Shown one piece after another: positions 1 to 7,334 of a stretch of 64,000 nucleotides of DNA. The position numbers and the translations under genes were made by a program. Location: the NCBI GenBank assembly GCA_009844425.1, contig VYBN01000003.1, positions 120,083 to 184,082 of the forward strand, given 5' to 3'. The notes under the pieces were generated by a model that worked only from the letters and a program-made list of their open reading frames with translations, made no database searches and was not told the origin of the DNA. Positions within the stretch are counted from its first letter, which is position 1. Every line of letters begins with the position of its first letter. Origin of the DNA: Gammaproteobacteria bacterium. GTDB lineage: Bacteria; Pseudomonadota; Gammaproteobacteria; Steroidobacterales; Foliamicaceae.

Positions 1-1259
1 AACAGCGCCAGTACACCTACGCCCAGAAATGCGATCTGTTCGGCCTCGCCAAGTGCGCCCAGACCGGCGCCGGAGTACATGCCTATGCGTGCGCTGCGCA
101 CATCCAGGTTCAGCTTGTCCACCAGGTGTGTTTGCCACACGGTCAGGCGTTCGTTCTCGCCGGCCAGCGCCTTTACCGTCTCGCTTCCGCGAAGCGATTC
201 CAGCATCGCCGAACTCTGTCTGGCGCCCGCTACCAGCCCGTCCCGCGCCAGACGCCTTTGAGTGGGAAGCACGCTCCACACCAGCCCGGTGCGAAGCGCC
301 AGACCGATAAGACTGATCATCATCAGGACGGGACTGTAGATCAGCATCACCACGCCGGTAAGGGCGACCTTCAGCAGATCGATAATGCCCGTAACCACCG
401 AGCCCGTCGCGAACTGGATGATCGGCGACAGCGACTGCATGCGTGAAACCACGTCGCCGACATGCCGTTCCCGGAAGAAGCGCACCGGCAGGCTGAACAG
501 CCGGCGCGTGAGGTTGCGCGAGGTCTGCAGTGAGATCGATGTCGACAGCCATATTCCGATCCAGCCCTGAAGCAACTGCAGTGGAATCCCTATTGCCGCC
601 AGCAGGGCCATGGCGATCAGCATGGAGCGCAGCAGTTCCGAATCCTGGGACGTGGTTACCTCGTCGATCAGGATTTGCGAAAGTATGGGAGGCGCCAGAC
701 TGAGTATCTGCATCGCCAGCGCGATCATCGTCAGGCCCGCCAATGTGCGCGCGAGACGGTCGAACGACCGGGCTATGGACTTGAGCGGCAGTACGCCCCG
801 CAGGTCCGCGGACTTGAAATCGGCATGCGGCGTCAGTTCGAGCGCCACGCCCGTGAAATGCGGGTCCAATTGTGCAAGACGCCGCCAGCGGCGATCGCCC
901 GCCGGATCCAGGATCAGGGCGCGTTGCTTGCGGACCTTCTCCAGGACGACATAGTGATTCAGGTCCCAGTGCAGGACGCAGGGAACCTTGAGTTGCCGAA
1001 GCTCTTCCAGCTCCAGCTTGAGAGGTCGTCCGCTCAAGCCCAATATCTCGGCCGTTTCCATCAGCGCCTGCAGCGTGTGCCCGCGTCCCGCCCCTCCGGT
1101 TCGGGCGCGGGCCGCGGCCAGGTCCAGACGCAGTCCATGAAAATCGGCGATCATCGCCAGACAGGCCAGACCGCACTCGGACTGCTGGTGCTGGGGAATA
1201 TGCCGCAGCCGCCTGGCGCGGCCGATAGCGACGTCAAATGCCTGCTGGAAGGTTCGCAA
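1..1259 (-). CDS. C39-peptidase-containing ABC exporter (bacteriocin/microcin type), partial
   Basis: Inner-membrane ABC exporter whose N-terminal C39 peptidase would cut double-glycine leaders during export. The gene runs off the window at position 1, leaving about 419 residues and no ATPase domain in view. The peptidase domain has the cysteine motif QQSECGLACLAMI (Cys29), His102 in LNHYVVL and Asp118 in LDPAG. It is followed by membrane segments (for example around LAGLTMIALAMQILSL) with the order typical of CvaB/RaxB-type proteins. An in-frame TGA lies just upstream, and the only plausible start is TTG at 1259, seven bases after AGGAG. It overlaps the end of the HlyD gene by 26 bases, implying coupled translation. 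The family is clear; the substrate is inferred from the two double-glycine peptides upstream. Confidence 0.88.
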   Translation of the reverse strand, partial: MRTFQQAFDVAIGRARRLRHIPQHQQSECGLACLAMIADFHGLRLDLAAARARTGGAGRGHTLQALMETAEILGLSGRPLKLELEELRQLKVPCVLHWDLNHYVVLEKVRKQRALILDPAGDRRWRRLAQLDPHFTGVALELTPHADFKSADLRGVLPLKSIARSFDRLARTLAGLTMIALAMQILSLAPPILSQILIDEVTTSQDSELLRSMLIAMALLAAIGIPLQLLQGWIGIWLSTSISLQTSRNLTRRLFSLPVRFFRERHVGDVVSRMQSLSPIIQFATGSVVTGIIDLLKVALTGVVMLIYSPVLMMISLIGLALRTGLVWSVLPTQRRLARDGLVAGARQSSAMLESLRGSETVKALAGENERLTVWQTHLVDKLNLDVRSARIGMYSGAGLGALGEAEQIAFLGVGVLAL

Positions 1260-2559
1260 GCGCAGGCTCCTCGAGATTCATCGAGATGTCGCTGGCGCCG
1301 CGAACAAGCGGATCCAGGAGCCAGCGCATCAGTGTGCGGCGGGTTTCAATGATGGTGGCGTCCACGCTGAGCCCGGGGCGCAGAGGCCAGCGGCGGTCCC
1401 TTGCCTGCATATCCTGTTGCTTGAGAGTCACGCGCGCCTCGTAGGCGGGAGCCAGCAGATTCGGAACCAGTCGAATTGCGTGCGCCTCAAGCGGGCTGGA
1501 TGTTATTTCCGTCAAGGTGCCCCGCAATACGCCGAATTGCCGCGACGGAAAGGCCGGGAGTTTCAGCACGGCTTCCTGACCAGCCTCGGCTCGTCCGGCC
1601 GCCACTGATGAGAGGTACAGCCGAGCTTCCATCGCCGCGCCGGGCGGATGTATCGTGGCCAACGCATCCCCCACTGTGACCGGCTTGCCGGCGCTGACCA
1701 GCACGTCGGCCAGTTGTCCCCGCATGGGCGCGACAACCGCCCGGCGGGACAATCCGTCGAGTTCCACGGCCCGTTCCGTAAGGCGTTCCGACTCAATCTC
1801 CAGGTTCAGATACAGCGCCTGGAAGGACTGGCGTTCTGCAACCATTTCCTGGGCGATTCGGTCGATCGCGGACTGTGTTTCAATCTGCTGCGAACGGAGT
1901 TGATCCAGCAGGGCCATGGCCTGCAGCCACCGCAGTTCCGCAGGGTCCACGTCGCGTTTTGCGGCGTGTCCCTGGGAAGCCAGCGCCTTGAGCCGCCGAT
2001 AGTCGGCGTCTGCGAGTTCAGCCTGACGGGCCGCGTTCTGAATTCGTGTCCTGAGCAACTCCAGCGTGGATGTCAGCGCGGCCCGTTCGAGATTCATGGA
2101 ATGCAATCTCGCGTCGAAGGCTTTTCGCTCCTTGTCCCTGCGCTGCAGCAGCAACTGTCTTTGTTGCGCTGTCGATACGAACCTGGCCCGGTAGCTGCCG
2201 ATTCCGTCGGCAAGCGTGCGGTCCACGGCCAGCATTATCAGCGTGCTGCCGGCCGACACTATGTCGCCCGGCTTTACCAGGATCTCCTCAACCACGCCGC
2301 CTTGCTCGGCGGATATCGTTGTGAGGCCGCCAACAGGCAGAAGCACGCCGGGAGCATGCAATCGGCTGGGCACCCTTATCACGAAGGCCAGCGCCATCAG
2401 CGCCGCGAGGCAAGTACATGCGATCAGGACCGCAAAGGGGGTAGAGGCCGGCCCGGCCAACAGCACTTTCCCGAGGAAGCGGTGCCGCTGATTGGACAGA
2501 GCGTTCTCGCGGAACAGACCGGAGTCGTCGTCGGAACGCCTTGGAGGATGGTTGCCCAC
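1234..2559 (-). CDS. HlyD-family periplasmic adaptor (bacteriocin secretion)
   Basis: Membrane-fusion protein that links the C39 ABC exporter to an outer-membrane channel. About 441 residues: short cytoplasmic N-terminus, one transmembrane segment near residues 42-64 (FAVLIACTCLAALMALAFVI), a biotinyl/lipoyl-like half (GGVVEEILVKPGDIV), a long coiled-coil hairpin, and a second lipoyl half (MRGQLADVLVSAGKPV) followed by beta-barrel segments. The frame stays open for 79 codons further upstream across the preceding peptide gene. GTG at 2559, eight bases after GAGG and just past that gene's stop, is therefore preferred. It lies between the second peptide gene and the ABC transporter on the same strand. 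No TolC-type gene is seen in the window. Confidence 0.85.
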   Translation of the reverse strand: MGNHPPRRSDDDSGLFRENALSNQRHRFLGKVLLAGPASTPFAVLIACTCLAALMALAFVIRVPSRLHAPGVLLPVGGLTTISAEQGGVVEEILVKPGDIVSAGSTLIMLAVDRTLADGIGSYRARFVSTAQQRQLLLQRRDKERKAFDARLHSMNLERAALTSTLELLRTRIQNAARQAELADADYRRLKALASQGHAAKRDVDPAELRWLQAMALLDQLRSQQIETQSAIDRIAQEMVAERQSFQALYLNLEIESERLTERAVELDGLSRRAVVAPMRGQLADVLVSAGKPVTVGDALATIHPPGAAMEARLYLSSVAAGRAEAGQEAVLKLPAFPSRQFGVLRGTLTEITSSPLEAHAIRLVPNLLAPAYEARVTLKQQDMQARDRRWPLRPGLSVDATIIETRRTLMRWLLDPLVRGASDISMNLEEPALANLPAGI

Positions 2560-2593
2560 CGGGCCGGCCTCTACAGTGACTGCCTGTTTGGTT

Positions 2594-2836
2594 TCAGAAG
2601 ATTTCCGGCCATTCGTCGCTGCACGGCAGCCAGCGCAGCGGAACCGGCGTGGGTGAATGCTGAGCCACTGTGTCCGGCGGACTCGCCGGCTCGGTTGCCG
2701 CCGGACTTTCAAGCGACAGTGTCCAGTGATTGGGGGGCTCGTTCCAGCGCGGAATATCGTGCCGCACAAGGGTGCGAAATTCCTCCGAGCCCCCACCCGC
2801 CGGCAGGCGAATTTCCCGTAACGTCAACTCTCTCAT
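2594..2836 (-). CDS. putative double-glycine-leader peptide 2 (80 aa)
   Basis: Short gene with an excellent ribosome-binding site (GGAGGTTGAT before ATG at 2836). Its first 15 residues, MRELTLREIRLPAGG, closely match the colicin V/microcin-type leader pattern MRELTLNEINxVSGG, with Gly-Gly at 14-15. Cleavage there would release a 65-residue, Pro- and Trp-containing peptide (one Cys, several acidic residues, ending PEIF) with no similarity I recognise. It lies 32 bases after the first peptide gene and immediately before the HlyD gene. It may be a second bacteriocin component, a modified peptide or an accessory secreted peptide. The leader is read directly; the function is inference. Confidence 0.72.
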   Translation of the reverse strand: MRELTLREIRLPAGGGSEEFRTLVRHDIPRWNEPPNHWTLSLESPAATEPASPPDTVAQHSPTPVPLRWLPCSDEWPEIF

Positions 2837-2868
2837 ATCAACCTCCGTGTCGTTGTCCGTTGCGTATG

Positions 2869-3255
2869 TCAGTAGCTTGCGCCGTCCGCCACATACTCGT
2901 GGGGAGCGTAGACTGTGGGAAAGTAGCCTTGGTGCTGCTGATTCGGGAAAACTCTGCTGGCATTCCAGGCGCCGTACTGGTTGTCGTGCCAGTCTTGGAC
3001 CTCCTGATCGACCGGGTCTTGCGGTTCGTCGTTCGCCCATTTGCACAAGGGCTCCGCCACAATCTGCGCGACGAGTGAGCCTACGCCGGCGCCGGCAACC
3101 GCGCCAGGAAGGCAGCCCACGCCCCCCGCCGAGCTACCGGCTACCGCGCCAATGACAGCGCCAGTGGCTATGGCTGCTTTCGTTACATCCTTAACACATT
3201 GTTCTACGTCCCCGCCGGCGACGGCGGTGCATTCGTGGTCGAGTAGTAGTCTCAT
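2869..3255 (-). CDS. putative class II bacteriocin/microcin precursor with glycine zipper (128 aa)
   Basis: Strong ribosome-binding site (AAGGAGG, six bases before ATG at 3255). The N-terminus MRLLLDHECTAVAGG fits the microcin leader pattern position by position (Met1, Arg2, Leu4, Glu8, Val12, Gly14-Gly15). Predicted cleavage after Gly15 gives about 113 residues. A hydrophobic Ala/Gly zipper at residues 27-67 (GAVIGAVAGSSAGG and similar) is typical of pore-forming class II bacteriocins. It is followed by a polar, aromatic C-terminal tail rich in Gln, Asp, Tyr and His. Cysteines at 20, 48 and 71 could form disulfides. First gene of a minus-strand cluster that continues with peptide 2, HlyD and the C39 exporter. 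No immunity gene was recognised. Confidence 0.75.
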   Translation of the reverse strand: MRLLLDHECTAVAGGDVEQCVKDVTKAAIATGAVIGAVAGSSAGGVGCLPGAVAGAGVGSLVAQIVAEPLCKWANDEPQDPVDQEVQDWHDNQYGAWNASRVFPNQQHQGYFPTVYAPHEYVADGASY

Positions 3256-3284
3256 GGATTACCTCCTTGTATGGATTGAAAGAT

Positions 3285-3305
3285 GCGGCGCAACCCTTGC
3301 GCCGC
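3285..3305 (-). promoter_or_regulatory. hairpin in the 5' leader of the bacteriocin cluster
   Basis: Perfect 9-bp stem (GCGGCGCAA/TTGCGCCGC) with a 3-base loop, about 30 bases upstream of the first peptide start and just before its Shine-Dalgarno. It has no following T-run in the minus direction, so it is not a classic terminator. It could protect or regulate the leader mRNA. Confidence 0.4.
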
Positions 3306-3452
3306 TGCGGTCAGAAGAATGGAATTCCCGTGAAGGAATGAAAAGCGGCAAATCGTCCGCGTATCGCGAGTATTTCCTTTCTGCGGGGTTTATGGCCGGG
3401 TGCAGCCAAAACGAGAACCGCCGGCGTGCCTGTTGAATGCGACCTGGGGAAC

Positions 3453-3526
3453 TGGAGCGGACGATGGGAATCGAACCCACATCATCAGCTTGGGAAGCTG
3501 AGGTTCTGCCTTTGAACTACGCCCGC
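3453..3526 (-). tRNA. tRNA-Gly (anticodon CCC)
   Basis: The reverse complement begins GCGGGCGTAGTTCAAAGGC. It folds with a 7-bp acceptor stem (one G-U), a TCAGC/GCTGA anticodon stem with loop TTCCCAA (anticodon CCC), a TGGG-TTCGATT-CCCA T-arm and an encoded CCA end. It resembles the enterobacterial glyU type. Its 3' end faces the bacteriocin cluster, a typical insertion point for mobile islands. Confidence 0.95.
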
Positions 3527-3623
3527 GCCGCGGCCTAGTTTATGCTGGATTCCGAAAGCGTCCAAGAGGTTGCGGACGGCCATTGCGGTGGGTTGAAGCG
3601 AATTGAATTCAGAGGATTCAGAG

Positions 3624-4289
3624 ATGAGGCAAAAGGCGCCGCCGCGCAGTTTCGTGCGCCGTTCGGGGCGCATTACCCGGGCGCAGAAGCGGGCGCTGGA
3701 GGAACTGTGGCCGGCCTACGGGCTGGATGAATCAGCGGACCCGATCTTGTTGGAGCAGGTGTTCGGACGCCGGGCGCCGACGGTCCTGGAGATCGGTTTC
3801 GGCAACGGGGAGACGCTGGTGCGCTCGGCGCGGGAATCGCCGGATGTCAATTACCTCGGGATCGAGGTCCATCTCCCGGGCCTGGGACGCTGCATGCTGC
3901 TGGCGGAGAAGGCCGGGATACGGAACCTGCGCCTGATCCAGGGAGACGCCGTGGAAGTGCTCGGGCAACGGATGCCGTCCGCCTGCCTCGCGATGGTGTG
4001 CCTGTATTTTCCCGACCCCTGGCCGCGCAAACGGCACCACAAGCGCCGGCTGGTGCAGCCCGGGTTCGTCAGGCTGATTGAGCGCGTGCTTGAGCCGCGG
4101 GGCGTTTTCCATGTGGCGACCGACTGGGCGCCGTACGCCGAGCATATCGAGCACGTGATGAGCGGCAACGCCGCCTTCGAACGATTGAGCCGCCCGCCGT
4201 CGCGCTACACCACGCGGTTCGAGACGCGCGGCAGCGCCCTGGGCCATGAAATCTGGGAAGCCGCCTACTGCGTGCGGCGGGAACGCTAG
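3624..4289 (+). CDS. trmB: tRNA (guanine-N7)-methyltransferase TrmB
   Basis: SAM-dependent enzyme that forms m7G46 in tRNA variable loops. The SAM-binding motif reads EIGFGNGETL, followed by the family segments NYLGIEVHLPGLG and YFPDPWPRKRHHKRRL, which carry the catalytic/recognition Asp-Pro-Trp-Lys pattern. About 221 residues, normal for the family. ATG at 3624 is preferred because AGAGGA lies eight bases upstream; an upstream TTG (3603) has no such site. It is the first gene beyond tRNA-Gly. Its 3' end overlaps the convergent ampG by four bases. Confidence 0.93.
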   Translation: MRQKAPPRSFVRRSGRITRAQKRALEELWPAYGLDESADPILLEQVFGRRAPTVLEIGFGNGETLVRSARESPDVNYLGIEVHLPGLGRCMLLAEKAGIRNLRLIQGDAVEVLGQRMPSACLAMVCLYFPDPWPRKRHHKRRLVQPGFVRLIERVLEPRGVFHVATDWAPYAEHIEHVMSGNAAFERLSRPPSRYTTRFETRGSALGHEIWEAAYCVRRER

Positions 4290-5587
4290 TTCGGCCCGAT
4301 CGACTCCGAGGACTGGAAGAACTTGAGTCGCGTGACGTAGATCGCCAGCAGGATGGCTGGAACGCCGGCCAGGCACACGAGCACGTAGAAGTTCACCCAG
4401 CCGACCTCCAGCGAGAGGAAGCCGGACCAGCCGGCCATGAACTTGCCGGGCAGCGCCATGAGGGAACTGAGCAGCGCGTATTGGGTCGCCGTGTACTTGC
4501 GCGAGGTCAGCGCGGACAGGAAGGCGATGAACGCGGTCCCCGACAGGCCCACGCTGAAGTTGTCTCCGGTGATGACGCCGGCCAGCAGCCAGAGGTTCGT
4601 CTCGCCCGCGGTGGCCAGCGCCGCGAAGGCCAGGTTGGTGATCGCCAGCAGGATCGCTGAACCAATTAACGGCGCCTTCAGCCCGAACCTTCCCACCGCC
4701 AGCCCGCCGGCCAGGATTCCGGCCAGCGTCGCCAGGGTCCCGTACAGCTTGGCGACCGCCGCGATTTCGCTCTTCGTGTAGCCCATGTCCAGGTAGAACG
4801 GCATGGCCATGCTGCCCATCAGGTAGTCGCTGACCCGGAACAGCGCCACGAAGGCCAGTATTGACAGCGCAAACAGCTTGTAACGCTGGAAGATGTCCCG
4901 GAACGGTTCGACGATGTGGGAACGGACCCAGTCCGCGACGCTTTCCCTTCGCCGAACCGGGTTTTCGTGCTCGGGTTCCGCGATCAGCAGCACCGCCACG
5001 ACTCCCACGCCCATGCACGCGGCCATCGCCTGGTAGGTCAGCGACCAGTCGTAGGCGTCGGCCAGGAACAGCGCTCCGGCGCCGGACACGAGCATTCCAA
5101 TGCGGTAGCCGTACTGGTAGCTGGCGGCCATCGCCGCCTGGCGGTCCACTTCCACCGCCTCGATCCGCCACGCGTCTATGGCGATGTCCTGGGTGGCCGA
5201 GGAAAAGGAGGCCAGCAGCGCGAACAGGGCCACCGGAAGCACGTTCTCGAGCGGGTCGGTCGTGGCGAGCAGCAGCAGCCCGGCGATGATTCCCATTTGC
5301 GCCAGCAGCATCCAGGAGCGCCGCCGCCCGAGCATGCGGTGCAGCAGCGGAAGCCGGATGCCGTCCACCGCTGGGGCCCAGAGGAACTTGAGCGAATAGG
5401 TCAGGCTGACCCAGGCAAGCATGCCCACGGTCCCGCGGTACACGCCGACATCGGCCAGCCAGGCCGTAAGGGTGCTGAACACCAGCAGCAGGGGCAGGCC
5501 GGCGGCAAAGCCGAGGAACAGCATGGCCAGGACCCGGGCGTGCAGGAACGCCCCCAGGCCGCCGTAGCTGTCAACGCGCACGTTCAT
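4286..5587 (-). CDS. ampG: AmpG-like muropeptide permease (MFS)
   Basis: Major facilitator of 433 residues with about 12 hydrophobic segments. It would import anhydro-muropeptides from the periplasm for cell-wall recycling. The N-terminus (LFLGFAAGLPLLLVFSTL, then SLKFLWAPAVDGIRLP and a basic RRRSW loop) follows the AmpG pattern. The same window has ampD and ampE, consistent with a working recycling pathway, but no ampR or ampC is visible. Convergent with trmB. An interspersed hairpin repeat lies between its start and the exonuclease gene. Confidence 0.85.
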   Translation of the reverse strand: MNVRVDSYGGLGAFLHARVLAMLFLGFAAGLPLLLVFSTLTAWLADVGVYRGTVGMLAWVSLTYSLKFLWAPAVDGIRLPLLHRMLGRRRSWMLLAQMGIIAGLLLLATTDPLENVLPVALFALLASFSSATQDIAIDAWRIEAVEVDRQAAMAASYQYGYRIGMLVSGAGALFLADAYDWSLTYQAMAACMGVGVVAVLLIAEPEHENPVRRRESVADWVRSHIVEPFRDIFQRYKLFALSILAFVALFRVSDYLMGSMAMPFYLDMGYTKSEIAAVAKLYGTLATLAGILAGGLAVGRFGLKAPLIGSAILLAITNLAFAALATAGETNLWLLAGVITGDNFSVGLSGTAFIAFLSALTSRKYTATQYALLSSLMALPGKFMAGWSGFLSLEVGWVNFYVLVCLAGVPAILLAIYVTRLKFFQSSESIGPN

Positions 5588-5616
5588 TCGGCTGGCCGGC
5601 TAGCCGCACAACCATA

Positions 5617-5724
5617 GCGCTTCTTCACCCCTCGTCTTACGGGAGCGTGTGAGCCAGGGATGGCGGAACCGAGCTCCATGGATGGATTTATGCGTCTCCC
5701 GGAAGACGGGGGGTGAAGAAGCGC
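5617..5724. repeat. interspersed hairpin element, family A copy 1
   Basis: Arms 5617-5643 and 5698-5724 (gcgcttcttcacccc... / ...ggggtgaagaagcgc) pair over 27 bp with two mismatches. The centre carries the family A core, including ccatggatggatttatgcg and the cgtctcccgg junction. It sits between ampG (start) and the exonuclease III gene (end), outside coding sequence. Confidence 0.8.
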
Positions 5725-5760
5725 GAGATCAAAGCGAAGCTCCAATTCAGGCTTGCGAAT

Positions 5761-6528
5761 TCAGTCGGCATAGTCGAGGATCAGCGGCGCGTGGTCGGAG
5801 AAACGCTTGCGCTTGTAGATCGAGGCGGCGGTGGCCCGCCGGGCTAGCTCCGGCGTGGCAACGTGGTAGTCAATGCGCCACCCCACGTTCTTCGCCCAGG
5901 CCTGCCCGCGGTTCGACCACCAGGTGTACTGGTCCGGCTCGGGGTTGATCCGCCGAAAGCAGTCCACGAATCCGAGTTCGCCGAAAAGCAGGTCCATCCA
6001 GGCGCGTTCCTCCGGCAGGAAACCCGAGTTCTTTCGGTTGCCGCGCCAGTTCTTGAGGTCGATCTCGCGGTGCGCGATGTTGAAATCGCCGCAAAGGAGG
6101 TACTGCCGTCCGCTGTCGCGCGCCGCCGCCAGCAGCGGCGTGAATTCATCGAGAAACCGCCACTTGGCTTCTTGGCGTTCTTCCGACGATGAACCCGAGG
6201 GCAGGTACAGCGACACTACGCTCAAGCTTCCGAAACGGGCCTCAAGGTAGCGCCCTTCGGCGTCGAACTCCGCCGAACCGTAGCCCCGCAGCACTTCATC
6301 CGGCTCCCGCCGCGAATACAAACCCACGCCCGAATAGCCCTTTTTCTCCGCGCACTCGTAAAAACAATGCCAGTTGCGCGGCCAGAATTCGCGGCCCTGA
6401 AGCTGGTCCTCCTGCGCCTTGAGTTCCTGCAGGCAAACGAAGTCGGCTTTCTGGCGCCGCAGCCATTGGTAGAAGCCCTTGCGCGCCGCCGCGCGGATGC
6501 CGTTGGCGTTAAGGGTGATTACGCGCAT
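5761..6528 (-). CDS. xthA: exodeoxyribonuclease III (ExoIII/APE family)
   Basis: Mg-dependent 3'-5' exonuclease and AP endonuclease for base-excision repair. About 255 residues covering the whole endonuclease/exonuclease/phosphatase fold: N-terminal LNANGIRAA, catalytic Glu in CLQELKAQ, the YSGVGLYSRR segment, GDFNIAHREID, WTWWSNR-type loop (YTWWSNRGQ), WRIDYHVAT and the terminal SDHAPLI motif. All catalytic blocks are intact. Followed 12 bases later in the upstream direction by the SDR gene on the same strand. Confidence 0.93.
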   Translation of the reverse strand: MRVITLNANGIRAAARKGFYQWLRRQKADFVCLQELKAQEDQLQGREFWPRNWHCFYECAEKKGYSGVGLYSRREPDEVLRGYGSAEFDAEGRYLEARFGSLSVVSLYLPSGSSSEERQEAKWRFLDEFTPLLAAARDSGRQYLLCGDFNIAHREIDLKNWRGNRKNSGFLPEERAWMDLLFGELGFVDCFRRINPEPDQYTWWSNRGQAWAKNVGWRIDYHVATPELARRATAASIYKRKRFSDHAPLILDYAD

Positions 6529-6540
6529 CGCGGTCCCGCG

Positions 6541-7302
6541 TTACCAGCGCAGTCCCCCGTCCAGGTCGATCACACGACCCGAAATGTAGTCGTTCTCCAG
6601 GATGAACTGCGCCGTCTGGGCCACTTCATCCGGGTCGCCCAGGCGCTTCGCCGGCACCATCGCGGCCAGGCGGTCGCGGGCCTCGGGCTTCATCGCCGCC
6701 ACCATCTCGGTGTTGATCAGGCCGGGCGCTATCGCGGCGGTGCGAATGCCGTGACGCGCCAGCTCCCGCGCCCAGAGGACGGTCAGCGCGGCTACGCCGG
6801 CCTTGGTGGCGGAGTAGTTCGACTGGCCGAAATTGCCGACCCGCGAAAGGCTGGAGATGTTGATGATCACGCCGCCGGCTCCGAACCGCGCCATGTGCCC
6901 GGCGGCTTCGCGGGCGCACAGGAAGGCGCCGGTCAGGTTCACGTCGAGGACCGCCTGCCAGTCTTCAACCGACATCTTGCCCAGCAGTTCGCCGTCCTTG
7001 TACTTGATCAGCAGGCCGTCGCGGGTAATGCCCGCGTTGTTGATCAGCACGTCGAGCGCGCCGCAGTCCGAGGCCACGGCCTCCATGAACGCCTCCACGT
7101 CGCTTTCGACGGACACGTTGGCGGCGTAACGGCGCACCTCGGCGCCGGCCGCGCGGCAGTCGGCCGCCGTGCCGTCCAGGCTGTCCCGGTTCAGATCGCA
7201 CAGTGCCAGGTTCGCGCCCTGCGCCGCCAGCCGGCGCGCCATGGCCGCGCCCAGACCGCGCGCGGCTCCGGTAATGACTATCGTTTTGCCCTTGATTTCC
7301 AC
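6541..7302 (-). CDS. SDR-family oxidoreductase, FabG-like
   Basis: NAD(P)-dependent short-chain dehydrogenase of about 253 residues resembling 3-oxoacyl-ACP reductase. The cofactor motif is TGAARGLG, followed by NNAG (LINNAGIT) and the catalytic Ser-Tyr-Lys set (ISSLSRVGNFGQSNYSATKAG). The end is ISGRVIDLDGGLRW. GTG at 7302 is the best start (AAGGAG eight bases upstream); the frame stays open ten codons further. Part of a minus-strand run with a methyltransferase and an enoyl-CoA hydratase, suggesting lipid or acyl-CoA metabolism. The true substrate is unknown. Confidence 0.85.
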   Translation of the reverse strand: MEIKGKTIVITGAARGLGAAMARRLAAQGANLALCDLNRDSLDGTAADCRAAGAEVRRYAANVSVESDVEAFMEAVASDCGALDVLINNAGITRDGLLIKYKDGELLGKMSVEDWQAVLDVNLTGAFLCAREAAGHMARFGAGGVIINISSLSRVGNFGQSNYSATKAGVAALTVLWARELARHGIRTAAIAPGLINTEMVAAMKPEARDRLAAMVPAKRLGDPDEVAQTAQFILENDYISGRVIDLDGGLRW

Positions 7303-7334
7303 GCAAATGACTCCTTGAGGAAAGCCGCGCAATC

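Noticed and set aside
2560..2796. 79-codon N-terminal extension of the HlyD gene
   Set aside because: The extension overlaps peptide gene 2, which has a strong ribosome-binding site; an internal GTG after the peptide stop fits HlyD better.
3732..5171. 479-codon minus frame overlapping trmB and ampG
   Set aside because: It is a shadow of the two real genes, Pro/Arg/Gly-rich and without a recognisable fold.
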